Source: Corticimicrobacter sp040137905
GTDB taxonomy: Bacteria; Pseudomonadota; Gammaproteobacteria; Burkholderiales; Burkholderiaceae_B
Direction of reading: 5' to 3'
DNA: 64,000 nucleotides
NCBI RefSeq assembly: GCF_040137905.1
Contig: NZ_JBEFDG010000058.1
Coordinates: forward strand, 1 to 64,000
Positions 7,858 through 15,604 of the stretch are shown here, in pieces. Below the pieces are notes generated by a model, which saw only the letters and a program-made list of their open reading frames with translations, was not told the DNA's origin and did no database searches. Position 1 is the first letter of the stretch, and each line of letters starts with the position of its first letter. The position numbers and the translations under genes are program-made.

Positions 7858-7886
7858 ATGTTAGCGTTACGCTCAAGACAAATCAA
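7858..7886 (-). promoter_or_regulatory. Operator-controlled promoter for the late-regulator gene (operator O1)
   Basis: On the minus strand TTGATT (7886-7881), a 17-base spacer and TAACAT (7863-7858) form a sigma-70-like promoter. The palindrome AGCGTAACGCT (7863-7873) fills the 3' half of the spacer. The same arrangement recurs at 9271-9299. Confidence 0.6.
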
Positions 7887-7887
7887 T

Positions 7888-7898
7888 AGCGTTTTGCT
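7888..7898. promoter_or_regulatory. Operator O2 in the divergent regulator region
   Basis: AGCGTTTTGCT is a degenerate copy of the AGCGTWACGCT palindrome. It is 25 bases from O1 and 24 from O3, so the three sites lie at near-regular spacing between the repressor gene and the divergent late-regulator gene. Confidence 0.55.
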
Positions 7899-7911
7899 CA
7901 TTTCAATTCTT

Positions 7912-7922
7912 AGCGTAATGCT
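7912..7922. promoter_or_regulatory. Operator O3 next to the repressor gene
   Basis: AGCGTAATGCT, one mismatch from the palindrome, lies 21 bases before the repressor start. Autoregulation of the repressor is the natural reading. Confidence 0.55.
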
Positions 7923-7942
7923 CTTAAATAGAAGGTATGGTC

Positions 7943-8317
7943 ATGACTATCGATTCCATCCGACGCACAAACCTGACCGCTCTCGTACTGGAGAGTGGCG
8001 GTATCAGTCGCCTTGCTGAAAAAATCGGGAAAGATCCATCCCAAGTCAGTCAATGGGTCAACGCAGCACCCGATTCGCGCACCAAAAAACCTCGAGGAAT
8101 TCGCTCAACGACATGCCGAGACATTGAACGGCTACTTGGCAAACAAGAAGGCTGGATGGATGCAAATCACACAGATATCCCCACTCCCTCTCTGGCTGGC
8201 TGGCCTTTCCTGTCGATCACTCCCGAGCGATACGCACAGCTACCCGATCGACTCAAAGGTCTCATAGAAGGCAGGGTCATGGCCATGATCGAGGAATGGC
8301 TACCTGACGAAAAATAA
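7943..8317 (+). CDS. Cro/CI-like phage repressor lacking a peptidase domain
   Basis: Encodes 124 residues. The ATG at 7943 is preferred over 7937 because AGAAGG (7930-7935) is correctly spaced for it. Residues about 5-65 form a Cro/CI-type helix-turn-helix (TALVLESGGISRLAEKIG, then DPSQVSQWVNA). The C-terminal 45 residues are short, with no S24/LexA-type autoprotease domain, which similar prophage repressors of this family group usually carry. It is preceded by three operator copies and is divergent from the late-regulator gene, so it is the likely ligand of the AGCGTWACGCT operators. Without a cleavable domain, SOS induction would need another protein. Confidence 0.75.
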   Translation: MTIDSIRRTNLTALVLESGGISRLAEKIGKDPSQVSQWVNAAPDSRTKKPRGIRSTTCRDIERLLGKQEGWMDANHTDIPTPSLAGWPFLSITPERYAQLPDRLKGLIEGRVMAMIEEWLPDEK

Positions 8318-8388
8318 CTCATTGAATTTAGGCCTTACGCGACGAGTACAGGAGCAAGGGGCTAAGCGCAATCTGAAATTAGCAAGAT

Positions 8389-9003
8389 ATGGCGGCAAAG
8401 AACATCAACTACAAGTACTGGGCATCGCTGGACAAATGGACACCAAAAGAGACCGCCCTCTTAATGGCCGGCATGGACCCAGACTCTCACAAAGACATAC
8501 GGCTAAACCGCAGGGACTTGCCTGGTGAGTACACAGTAGCTGCAGGCCTTGCAAGGGCACACCGAAGAATCGATTGGCAAGGCAGATATGGTCTGGACAG
8601 ATATCAAATCGCAGAGAATCCCCTATATGCCGTTAACGCACTGGTCTCCGCAGGCTGGGACGCTCCAAACGATCTGTTGAATGCACTACGCGAACGCGCA
8701 GAAAGGGATCACCTGCTATATTCGGCAGTTGCAACTGACTCCTCCGATGACGACGAGGATCCTCGCCGCACAAGCTCTGCTGCAACGCTCGAACGCAACA
8801 CGATGCTGAAGCTGATTATTGGACTCGCCTGTGGGGGATATGGAATGCATCCAGACGCAGAAAAGAACCAGCACGCAAAAAGCATGAGAGAGGATCTAGA
8901 AAGACTCGGCATCCCTCTTGACGATGGAACAATCAAGAAATACCTCGACGAAGCTCGCCAGCTCCGCAAGCGCCTTACCGTCGAGCCACACTCAAAAATT
9001 TAA
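8389..9003 (+). CDS. Hypothetical accessory-element protein
   Basis: Encodes 204 soluble residues. The N-terminal part (NINYKYWASLDKWTPKETALLMAG) and the C-terminal part (NTMLKLIIGLACGGYG followed by LERLGIPLDDGTIKKYL) form two helical modules joined by an acidic Asp/Glu/Ser linker at about 115-130. The C-terminal module is familiar from proteins encoded in prophages and integrative elements of Pseudomonas and Burkholderiales, where no function is assigned. The last 40 residues may bind DNA or form a dimer. It follows the repressor by 71 bases on the same strand and may be cotranscribed with it. Confidence 0.65.
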   Translation: MAAKNINYKYWASLDKWTPKETALLMAGMDPDSHKDIRLNRRDLPGEYTVAAGLARAHRRIDWQGRYGLDRYQIAENPLYAVNALVSAGWDAPNDLLNALRERAERDHLLYSAVATDSSDDDEDPRRTSSAATLERNTMLKLIIGLACGGYGMHPDAEKNQHAKSMREDLERLGIPLDDGTIKKYLDEARQLRKRLTVEPHSKI

Positions 9004-9245
9004 TATCCGCTGCTGACGCACAGCAGAACTTTCAGAGTTATCCGAAGCAAAAAAACATGCTGTGCAAGCAAGCGGCTCCCTTTCTTTCGTCGCGCCACGC
9101 TTTCTTTCCCGCCCCATAAACCCTAACAGATCATCCGAATTCGGATGCACCTGAACGGATTAGGACGCAATCCCCTCCAGGGAAGACATACTTCCTCACA
9201 ATCGCTTGGTCATATCGACCCGGAATGACGAGCAACACCCAAAAG
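9004..9245. other. Non-coding stretch ahead of an operator-controlled promoter
   Basis: No credible gene is seen on either strand in the first two thirds of the 377-base gap 9004-9380. The gap ends with operators O4 and O5 and a promoter. No terminator was recognised after the gene ending at 9003. Confidence 0.4.
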
Positions 9246-9256
9246 AGCGTTACGCT
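9246..9256. promoter_or_regulatory. Operator O4
   Basis: AGCGTTACGCT is a perfect 11-base palindrome about one centre base and is identical to O1 in sequence. It lies 38 bases upstream of O5 and could support loop formation or cooperative binding. Confidence 0.6.
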
Positions 9257-9270
9257 TTTATCTAATGGCA

Positions 9271-9299
9271 TTGCCAAAAAATGAGCGTAACGCTATTAT
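9271..9299 (+). promoter_or_regulatory. Operator-controlled promoter (operator O5)
   Basis: TTGCCA (9271-9276), a 17-base spacer and TATTAT (9294-9299) form a good sigma-70 promoter. AGCGTAACGCT (9284-9294) lies in the spacer, in the same register as O1 in the divergent promoter at 7858-7886. Bound repressor would block RNA polymerase. The promoter drives the gene at 9381. Confidence 0.65.
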
Positions 9300-9380
9300 T
9301 AGACCCTGGAAGTCAGGATGGATTACCTAAGTCGCTACTGAACCGTCTCCCTTGCAACACTTGAACAGTAAGAGAACCTC

Positions 9381-9794
9381 ATGTCTGGAATCATTCCTCC
9401 ACTCGAACAGATTGGAGCATCAACACATCAAACCCAAACGACCTTCGACGACTCAAGACCACCTTCCTCCCTTTCCGCCGCCGCGCTCGCTGAAAGTCTC
9501 AACCATACACTTATGGATAATGTGCTCTATCCTTTACAGCAATCTGAACATGCTTTCGAGTTGCTAATCACCCTTCAAAAGATCATCTCAGAAACAGTCG
9601 AAGATGGTTTGGCTACCCCACAGAAAACCCCTAATTCTGAACGTCTCGCCTTGAACAGAATCAGAAGTCTTTCCGCGATTACAGGACATCTTGCCAACAA
9701 ATTTTCAGATCTCGTCGGAGAAAAAAAAGAAGAGATCAGCAACAACCTCCTTTCTAATCCAATTACATCATCACCCAAAACAATAAAATTATGA
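9381..9794 (+). CDS. Hypothetical protein under phage operator control
   Basis: Encodes 137 residues. A Pro/Ser/Thr-rich N-terminus is followed by a helical core (about 35-75, DNVLYPLQQSEHAFELLIT) and a second helix ending at about 125. No signal peptide, membrane segment or known domain is seen. Base composition falls here compared with the flanking chromosome. The promoter carries two operators identical in core to those of the repressor region, so the product belongs to the same regulon. That would suit an early lytic, excision or toxin/anti-repressor role, but none can be shown from the sequence. Confidence 0.55.
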   Translation: MSGIIPPLEQIGASTHQTQTTFDDSRPPSSLSAAALAESLNHTLMDNVLYPLQQSEHAFELLITLQKIISETVEDGLATPQKTPNSERLALNRIRSLSAITGHLANKFSDLVGEKKEEISNNLLSNPITSSPKTIKL

Positions 9795-9933
9795 AATTTT
9801 TAAAATACACTATGTCAACAACGACGCAGGAACCATCCACTCAATAATCAAAAAAATCATAGAAGATCGCAACACGCCACCACCAGAAACGCGCTCCAAA
9901 AACCACCGAAGCGACGACTTTTCTGTAAAATAA
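9787..9933 (+). pseudogene. Open frame without start codon, possible gene remnant
   Basis: Forty-eight sense codons with protein-like content (for example VNNDAGTIHSIIKKIIEDR) lie between two stops in an AT-rich stretch. No ATG, GTG or TTG occurs in the frame. It overlaps the end of the gene at 9381-9794 in the +1 frame. It may be the tail of a frameshifted gene or chance; nothing else supports it. Confidence 0.2.
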
Positions 9934-10015
9934 ACCACAATTAATTTTTTAATTAAAAAAACAAAATCTCAAAACAAACCCTACAACCAAACTCAGACAG
10001 AAAAGGACTCATGAA

Positions 10016-10627
10016 GTGACCCCCCTCTTCACCTTTGATTCGCAACGTGAAAAAATGCATGCAATCATGATGCATCGTATTATGATCTGCTGGCCAAAAG
10101 CAAATTTACATCCAGCAGGAAAGAATTCACGATCGTGGCATTCCCTGCCGCCAAAAATTATAAAAAAAAGGCCATTTGAAATATACAAATCAGCCTATCT
10201 GGACGCCATGCAGGATTTTTTTGAATTCCTAAATAAAAAAGAAAACGAGTTGAATTCAATAATTCAAAAAAAAACACCGGAAGATGTACCGAAGCCGATT
10301 TCAAGAAACACACAACAGCCAACCGAACAATTCGAAAAAGCGATCACACTAAAAGAAACGGCGCAAAGATTGGGCTTGTCATACCGCACCATTTTTGAAA
10401 AACGCCATGAAATTGCTTTCCGATTACCAGGTTCTCGAGAATGGCGAGTATGGCCATCTCGACTTACTGAACTGACAAAGCCAAGAAAAAACCTGCCCCA
10501 GAAGCATACAAAAAAATCCCCAAGGATCAATTTATGCCGATTAAAATTCGCTCCATCACAGCCTTCCAGAACTTTTAAATCAAAACGTCACACGGCAGAA
10601 GAATTCAATTCAATTTTGAAAAAATAA
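10016..10627 (+). CDS. Helix-turn-helix DNA-binding protein of mobile-element type
   Basis: The frame opens with a GTG at 10016, 8 bases after AAAAGGA, and codes for 203 residues. The recognisable part is a helix-turn-helix at about residues 110-150 (ITLKETAQRLGLSYRTI to the RVWPSRL motif). This resembles excisionase or MerR-like DNA-binding segments common in integrative elements. The first 60 residues look unnatural, while another frame over the same bases looks protein-like, so the N-terminus may be a composite made by decay; an ATG at 10208 would give a 139-residue protein. A two-codon reading frame (ATG AAG TGA) overlaps the GTG. The basic C-terminus is Lys/Arg rich. Confidence 0.5.
   Translation: MTPLFTFDSQREKMHAIMMHRIMICWPKANLHPAGKNSRSWHSLPPKIIKKRPFEIYKSAYLDAMQDFFEFLNKKENELNSIIQKKTPEDVPKPISRNTQQPTEQFEKAITLKETAQRLGLSYRTIFEKRHEIAFRLPGSREWRVWPSRLTELTKPRKNLPQKHTKKSPRINLCRLKFAPSQPSRTFKSKRHTAEEFNSILKK
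10051..10179 (+). pseudogene. Frameshifted gene remnant overlapping the start of the HTH gene
   Basis: A 42-codon open frame reading DASYYDLLAKSKFTSS and then EFTIVAFPAAKNY lies in a frame different from the GTG-initiated gene. It has no start codon and begins after a TGA. The content looks like a real protein whose start is in the neighbouring frame (MHAIM), which suggests a one-base loss near 10055-10075. Family unknown. Confidence 0.3.
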
Positions 10628-10754
10628 ACAGCACCAAACCACAAGAACCCCAAGAAAAATCAAGCTGAATAGCGCTCTACCAGAACCTGCCAAAATACCG
10701 CCCCAAAGGGCCGCATGCACAGGCTCCTTTGATTTCGAACGCTTGCGCCCATGC

Positions 10755-10782
10755 AAAAAGGCCGTCCAGCAGGACGGCCTTT
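10755..10782 (-). terminator. Intrinsic terminator of the TonB receptor gene
   Basis: Perfect 11-bp stem AAAGGCCGTCC/GGACGGCCTTT with a 4-base loop and a T run on the minus strand. It lies 48 bases after the receptor stop. The reverse orientation also carries T residues, so it may stop phage-side transcription too. No gene was found in 10628-10830. Confidence 0.8.
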
Positions 10783-10830
10783 CAGTTTTCCGAGGACAGG
10801 CTGTTTACACAGCCCGCCCGGAAACTTCCA

Positions 10831-13155
10831 TCAGAACTTCGCCTGCAGAGACAGCGTCACCCGGCGCGGTTCGCCGTAGATCAGGCCGTTGTAGAAGCCG
10901 TACTGACGATAGTAGGTCTTGTCGAACAGATTGCTGACATTGAGCGTCGCCGACAGGTTCTTGTTGATTTCGTAGCGGGCCATGGCATTGAACAAGGCGT
11001 AACCACTCAGAGACACAGGGGAGTCATCGAAACCACCGTTACCATCGGGACGGCCTGGATACGGCACACCGATTGTCTTGCCCTGCCACGACACACCACC
11101 ACCCACCGTCAGTCCGGCAAGCGCGCCCGACAGTCGATAGGTCGTGTTCAGGCGCAGCAGGTGGCGGGGGTCAGGCCGCTCGGCCGTGTCGTTGTTCTCG
11201 ACATCCAGGTAGGTATAGCCCAGATAAACATTCCACGACGGCGTCAACGCACCCGCCAGCTCTGCATCGAAACCCTTGACCTTGATGCCGGTGCCGGTCA
11301 TGTATGCCTGCGCGCCATCCGGGGTCAGCCGGTCACCATCGCGCAGTGCCACATCCTCCTGCTTGCTGCGAAATGCCGCCAGCGAGGCGTTGAGCGCGCC
11401 ATTCAGCCATTCACCCTTGATACCGGCTTCGTAGCTGGCCCCCGTGATCGGCTTGAGCGTACCGCCACTCTCGTCTTTCTGGGTCTGGGGCGTGAAAACG
11501 TCGGTATAGCTGGCATAGACCGAGTAGGTCGGCGTCAGGTTGTAGACCAGGCCATAGTAAGGCGTCCAGGCCCGTGCCCGATTTTCGCCGCTGCGGCCTG
11601 TGCGTGTACCCGAGGCGTTGTAGCCATCGACATAGGTCTTGTATTCGCTGCGACGCAGACCGGCCACCAGGCTCAGGTCATCGGTCAACTCGAAGCGGCC
11701 GGCCACATAGCCACCATAGAGCGTGGTGCGGGTCACATTGCGCGCCCCGGTACGGAACGTCTGGTAGTTGCCGTATTCGCTGCCATCCCAGTAGCGCCAG
11801 TCGGTAACAGGCAGTTCCGTACGGTACTGGCAGCCGCCCCGGAATCCAGGAATGCCATCGATGCTGCAATTGCTGCCATTGAAGGTATACGACGTTTCGC
11901 GCAGACGCGAGCCATTCAGGCCAAACAGCAGCTCATGCTGGCGACCGAACAGGTTGAACGGTCCCGACAGATCCACCGCGAAAGCATTGTTCTCGCTCTC
12001 GCTCTCGGAGTGGATCGCATTGAGGTAGGCTCCGCTGCCATCCTGGCTCCAGTGCGGCCAGCGCACGCCACCATTGTTGACCTTGACGATGCCCATGTTG
12101 TTCAGATCATCGCGGCTCGTATAGGCGTAATTGGCACTCACTTTCCAGTCGTTCTCGAAGCGGTGATCCACCGAGGCAAACAGGGTATGGCCTTCGCGCT
12201 TGGTCTTGCTCCAGTCAGCCACCGGATTGAACTTGCGGCTGAAACTGGTTTCGGTGCCATCGGCAAACCAGATCGGCACATTGGCCCCCCAGGAAGCTCC
12301 GCGTGTGATGCTGTGCTCGTACTGGTAGCCGATACCCACCTGCGTGCGCTCGGTCACGTCCATCTCGACACTGGCCAGTACGCCCTGGCGCTCCAGCTTC
12401 TCGCGATCCCGGAACCCGTCCGAGTCCTCGGCGCTGACGACCAGGCGCGAACGAATGCGGCCATCCTCGGTCCAGGGCACGTTGATGTCACCCACCAGAT
12501 TTTTCTTGTCCCAACTGCCGCCACGCAGCGTCAGGCTGCCACCAAACTCACGGCCGGGACGCTTGCGCACCAGATCGATCGTGGCAGACGGATCACCGAT
12601 GCCGCCCAACAAGCCATTGGCTCCACGCACGATACCGACATGATCATAGAGATCCATGTTGAACGAATTGCCGGCACCGCTGAAGGCCGAGCCTCCCACC
12701 GTAGCGAGGCCGTCCACCTTGTAATTCGTGATATCGAAGCCACGTGCACGGTAAGTCGTGCGGGCACCATTGTCCAGTTCCGTGAATGTGATCCCGGTCG
12801 TACTGCCCAGCACGTCGCCAATGGTTTCCATGGCCTGGTCGTCCATCTGCTGGCGCGTCACGACCGACACCGATTGCGGCGTCTCTTTCAGGCTCATGTT
12901 CAGGCCGGTCGACAGGTTCGAGTCCGGCACGGTATACGAATGGGTGTCCTCGGTCGGCGCATCGACCTGCCCGCCAATCTGGATGGCGGACAGGGTTGAT
13001 ACGCCCGGAGCCGTCGGCTCGGCTGAAGTGGCCTGCTGCGCCTGGGCATGGGAAGAAGCGGTCGCCAGCAACAGGCCGGCAGTACCGAACAGGACGGGCG
13101 AATACCAGGCCATCCGCTCTGGAGCGGCCTGGCCTGATCTGGAATCAGTGTGCAT
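10831..13155 (-). CDS. TonB-dependent ferric-siderophore receptor (FhuE/FpvA type)
   Basis: Encodes 774 residues with an N-terminal membrane segment and signal peptide ending near residue 40 (SSHAQAQ). The plug domain (about 75-200) shows the siderophore-receptor signature LKETPQSVSVVTRQQMDDQ and later ARGFDITNYKVDGL. A 22-strand barrel follows, ending in the terminal Phe typical of outer-membrane proteins (LSLQAKF). There is no STN signalling domain, so it should not drive cell-surface signalling by itself. It is divergent from an OmpR-type response regulator 186 bases away. The substrate is a ferric siderophore of unknown type; no biosynthesis genes are nearby, so use of foreign siderophores is likely. 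Confidence 0.9.
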   Translation of the reverse strand: MHTDSRSGQAAPERMAWYSPVLFGTAGLLLATASSHAQAQQATSAEPTAPGVSTLSAIQIGGQVDAPTEDTHSYTVPDSNLSTGLNMSLKETPQSVSVVTRQQMDDQAMETIGDVLGSTTGITFTELDNGARTTYRARGFDITNYKVDGLATVGGSAFSGAGNSFNMDLYDHVGIVRGANGLLGGIGDPSATIDLVRKRPGREFGGSLTLRGGSWDKKNLVGDINVPWTEDGRIRSRLVVSAEDSDGFRDREKLERQGVLASVEMDVTERTQVGIGYQYEHSITRGASWGANVPIWFADGTETSFSRKFNPVADWSKTKREGHTLFASVDHRFENDWKVSANYAYTSRDDLNNMGIVKVNNGGVRWPHWSQDGSGAYLNAIHSESESENNAFAVDLSGPFNLFGRQHELLFGLNGSRLRETSYTFNGSNCSIDGIPGFRGGCQYRTELPVTDWRYWDGSEYGNYQTFRTGARNVTRTTLYGGYVAGRFELTDDLSLVAGLRRSEYKTYVDGYNASGTRTGRSGENRARAWTPYYGLVYNLTPTYSVYASYTDVFTPQTQKDESGGTLKPITGASYEAGIKGEWLNGALNASLAAFRSKQEDVALRDGDRLTPDGAQAYMTGTGIKVKGFDAELAGALTPSWNVYLGYTYLDVENNDTAERPDPRHLLRLNTTYRLSGALAGLTVGGGVSWQGKTIGVPYPGRPDGNGGFDDSPVSLSGYALFNAMARYEINKNLSATLNVSNLFDKTYYRQYGFYNGLIYGEPRRVTLSLQAKF

Positions 13156-13341
13156 AGCGTGCGTCTCTATATAATTAAAACCAACAAGAACGAAATACGT
13201 TCACATTTACGAAGCCGCATTCTAGAAACGCACATCGCCGGCAATATGTTGCCGACACACTGGAATGTATTGATTTGTTTTGAGATTTCGCACAGACCGC
13301 GCAGCCATTACACAATGCTGCCGGGACAGTACACTTGGCAC

Positions 13342-14076
13342 ATGCAACCAAAACACATCCTGGTCGTCGACGACGATCCAGAAATCCGCCAGCTGCTTTC
13401 CGCCTATCTTGGCCAGTCCGGCTATCGTGTCAGCACGGCACGGGATGGACAGTCCATGTGGGCGCTGTTGGGCCAGGACACCATCGACCTGATCATCCTG
13501 GATCTCATGATGCCTGCCGACGACGGGCTTGATCTGTGCCGACAATTGCAAAGCCGCTACCCGGCACCGGTCATCATGCTGACGGCACGCAATGCGGCAG
13601 TCGATCGCATCGTCGGCCTCGAAATCGGTGCTGACGACTATGTCACCAAGCCCTTCGACCCACGCGAACTGCTGGCCCGCACCAAGGCTGTGCTGCGCCG
13701 CGCCGGAGAACGCCCTCAGGCCGGTGCGCCCTCGGCCAGCACGGGTAGCGAACCGGAATACCTGGCCTTCGCCGGCTGGAAACTCGACATGCGGGCACGC
13801 CAGCTGGAATCACCCGAGCAGTTGATCATCAGCCTGCCAAATTCCGACTTTCATGTGCTGCGTTCACTGCTGCTGCAGCCCAACCGGCCCTTGAGCCGCG
13901 AGTATCTGGTACGCCAGGCTTTCGGCAGGCCGCTCAACAACGGCGACCGAGCCATCGATGTCTGCATCAGCCGGCTGCGTCAGCACCTGGAACACGACTC
14001 GCGCCATCCTGTCCTGCTGCGCACGATCCGCAACGAAGGCTACATGATCCATCTCGACAGCATCGGCAAGGCCTGA
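13342..14076 (+). CDS. OmpR/PhoB-family response regulator
   Basis: Encodes 244 residues from the ATG at 13342. The receiver domain (1-118) has the acidic pocket VVDDD (10-12), phospho-acceptor D54 in LIILDLMMP, and the conserved Thr/Lys (MLTARN, VTKPFDPREL). The C-terminal winged helix (about 145-240) has the RAIDVCISRLRQHLE recognition helix. A longer in-frame extension to 13150 is not likely, as it would overlap the divergent receptor start. The stop codon abuts the start of the histidine kinase, forming a two-gene operon. Divergence from the receptor at 10831-13155 suggests it may control that gene, which is inference. Confidence 0.9.
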   Translation: MQPKHILVVDDDPEIRQLLSAYLGQSGYRVSTARDGQSMWALLGQDTIDLIILDLMMPADDGLDLCRQLQSRYPAPVIMLTARNAAVDRIVGLEIGADDYVTKPFDPRELLARTKAVLRRAGERPQAGAPSASTGSEPEYLAFAGWKLDMRARQLESPEQLIISLPNSDFHVLRSLLLQPNRPLSREYLVRQAFGRPLNNGDRAIDVCISRLRQHLEHDSRHPVLLRTIRNEGYMIHLDSIGKA

Positions 14077-15522
14077 ATGCAGCAGTTGCTGCGCAAACTC
14101 TGGCCGGACACCCTGTCTGGGCAATTGCTGCTGGCGCTGATCAGCGGCCTGCTGGCGGCCCAGGCACTGACCAGCACCATCTGGCACGATGTTCGCGCCC
14201 ATCGCGCCCTGGAGATCCCGACTCGCGTGCTCGCTACACGCCTGGCCGACCTGGTCGGCCTGCTCGATACAGCAGCCTGCACTCCGGCCCTGGTCCGCCA
14301 GTTGCAGTCGCACAGCTTCAGTTTTTCCCTGGCCGATACACCGTTGCCTGATGCACAACAGCCACCATCACGGCTGACCCAGGATATGCGCAGCCTGCTG
14401 GAGCATCTGCTGGCTGACCGGCTCGACCCAGCACCCGCCATCCATGCCTTCACCCTGAAACTCGTACCGGCACAGGATACGGCCCCACTGGTCGAGCCCG
14501 CCTGGCTGGGCTGGCTGCTGCAGCCCCCACCACTGCCGGACAGCCAGTTCACTGTCGAGCTGGAACTGTCACCGACGCGCTGGCTGCGCGTCGAGGCCCG
14601 GGAAGAGCAGGGCTGGCGTATCACCGAACCCTGGCAGGTTTTCCTGGACTATTTCGTCCGCATCTACCTGCTGCGCATCCTGCTGCTGATCATTGTCGTC
14701 CTGTGGGCCGTGCGCCTGGTGACTCGCCCCATCCTGCGCCTGGCCCGTGCCGCACAGGCACTGGAGCAGGACCTCGGCAGCCCCCCCATGCCCGTCGAGG
14801 GCCCCGTCGAAGTCCGCCATGCGGCCACCGCATTCAATTCGATGCAGCGCCGACTGGCAACGCAACTGGAAGAGCGTACGCGTTTCCTGGCCGCGGTATC
14901 GCACGATCTGCGCTCGCCTGTGACCCGCCTGATGCTGCGCACGGAGATGCTGCCCGACTCCAGCCTCAAGGAACGCTTTCGCAGCGATCTGGAGCACATG
15001 GAATCCATGATCGCCGCCACACTCGATTTCATGAAAAGCGGTGATCCCGGCGAGCAGCGACAACGTATCGATCTCAACTCGATGCTGGAGAGCCTGCGCC
15101 AGGATGCCGCAGACCTCGGCCACGATGTCCTGCTGCACGGCCAGACCCGGCGCACGCTGCGTGGCTACCCACGCAGCCTCAAGCGCTGCCTGGAAAACCT
15201 GCTCGACAACGCGCTGCGTTATGGACACCACGCCACACTGAACATCCATGACGAAGCGAACCAGATCGTGATCGTGATCCGGGATGATGGCCCAGGCATC
15301 CCTGCCGACCATCTGGCACGTATCACGGAACCGTTCTACCGGGTCGAATCGTCCCGCAACAGTACGACCGGCGGCTATGGGCTGGGCCTGAGCATCGCCC
15401 GCGCCGTCATCGACACGCATGCAGGCACGCTGTCGTTCATCTCGCCCCCGGAAGGCGGGCTGGAAGTGCGGGTCACGCTGCCTGTCACGCCGGACACAGC
15501 CGGGCAGGCCGACAGGCTCTGA
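14077..15522 (+). CDS. Sensor histidine kinase (EnvZ/RstB-like)
   Basis: Encodes 481 residues. An N-terminal transmembrane helix (about 15-35) and a second (about 190-215, YLLRILLLIIVVLWAVRL) enclose a periplasmic sensor of about 150 residues rich in Ala, Leu and Pro. HAMP follows, then the dimerisation/phospho-acceptor domain with H276 (AAVSHDLRSPVTRL). The HATPase domain has the N box (ENLLDNALRYG), G1 (DDGPGIP) and G2 (GGYGLGLSIA) motifs. It starts directly after the regulator stop. Signal unknown. All catalytic motifs look intact. Confidence 0.9.
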   Translation: MQQLLRKLWPDTLSGQLLLALISGLLAAQALTSTIWHDVRAHRALEIPTRVLATRLADLVGLLDTAACTPALVRQLQSHSFSFSLADTPLPDAQQPPSRLTQDMRSLLEHLLADRLDPAPAIHAFTLKLVPAQDTAPLVEPAWLGWLLQPPPLPDSQFTVELELSPTRWLRVEAREEQGWRITEPWQVFLDYFVRIYLLRILLLIIVVLWAVRLVTRPILRLARAAQALEQDLGSPPMPVEGPVEVRHAATAFNSMQRRLATQLEERTRFLAAVSHDLRSPVTRLMLRTEMLPDSSLKERFRSDLEHMESMIAATLDFMKSGDPGEQRQRIDLNSMLESLRQDAADLGHDVLLHGQTRRTLRGYPRSLKRCLENLLDNALRYGHHATLNIHDEANQIVIVIRDDGPGIPADHLARITEPFYRVESSRNSTTGGYGLGLSIARAVIDTHAGTLSFISPPEGGLEVRVTLPVTPDTAGQADRL

Positions 15523-15579
15523 GCAGGCGGAGGGTACCGGGCAAGCACCGGTATTGCAGAATCATTCGCTACAATCAAA

Positions 15580-15596
15580 ATGTTATTACATAACAT
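15580..15596. promoter_or_regulatory. Zur/Fur-family-like operator palindrome
   Basis: ATGTTAT-TAC-ATAACAT, a perfect 7-bp inverted repeat with 3 central bases, lies 9 bases before the start of the DUF1624 gene. The form GTTATnnnATAAC resembles Zur boxes of proteobacteria. It overlaps the probable ribosome-binding/-10 region, so bound regulator would block expression. Confidence 0.5.
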
Positions 15597-15604
15597 ATTA
15601 ATTC

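Noticed and set aside
10729..12999. Open frame of 756 codons on the plus strand opposite the TonB receptor
   Set aside because: It also spans the receptor's terminator, and its content is a codon-bias shadow. The minus-strand receptor has signal peptide, plug and barrel.
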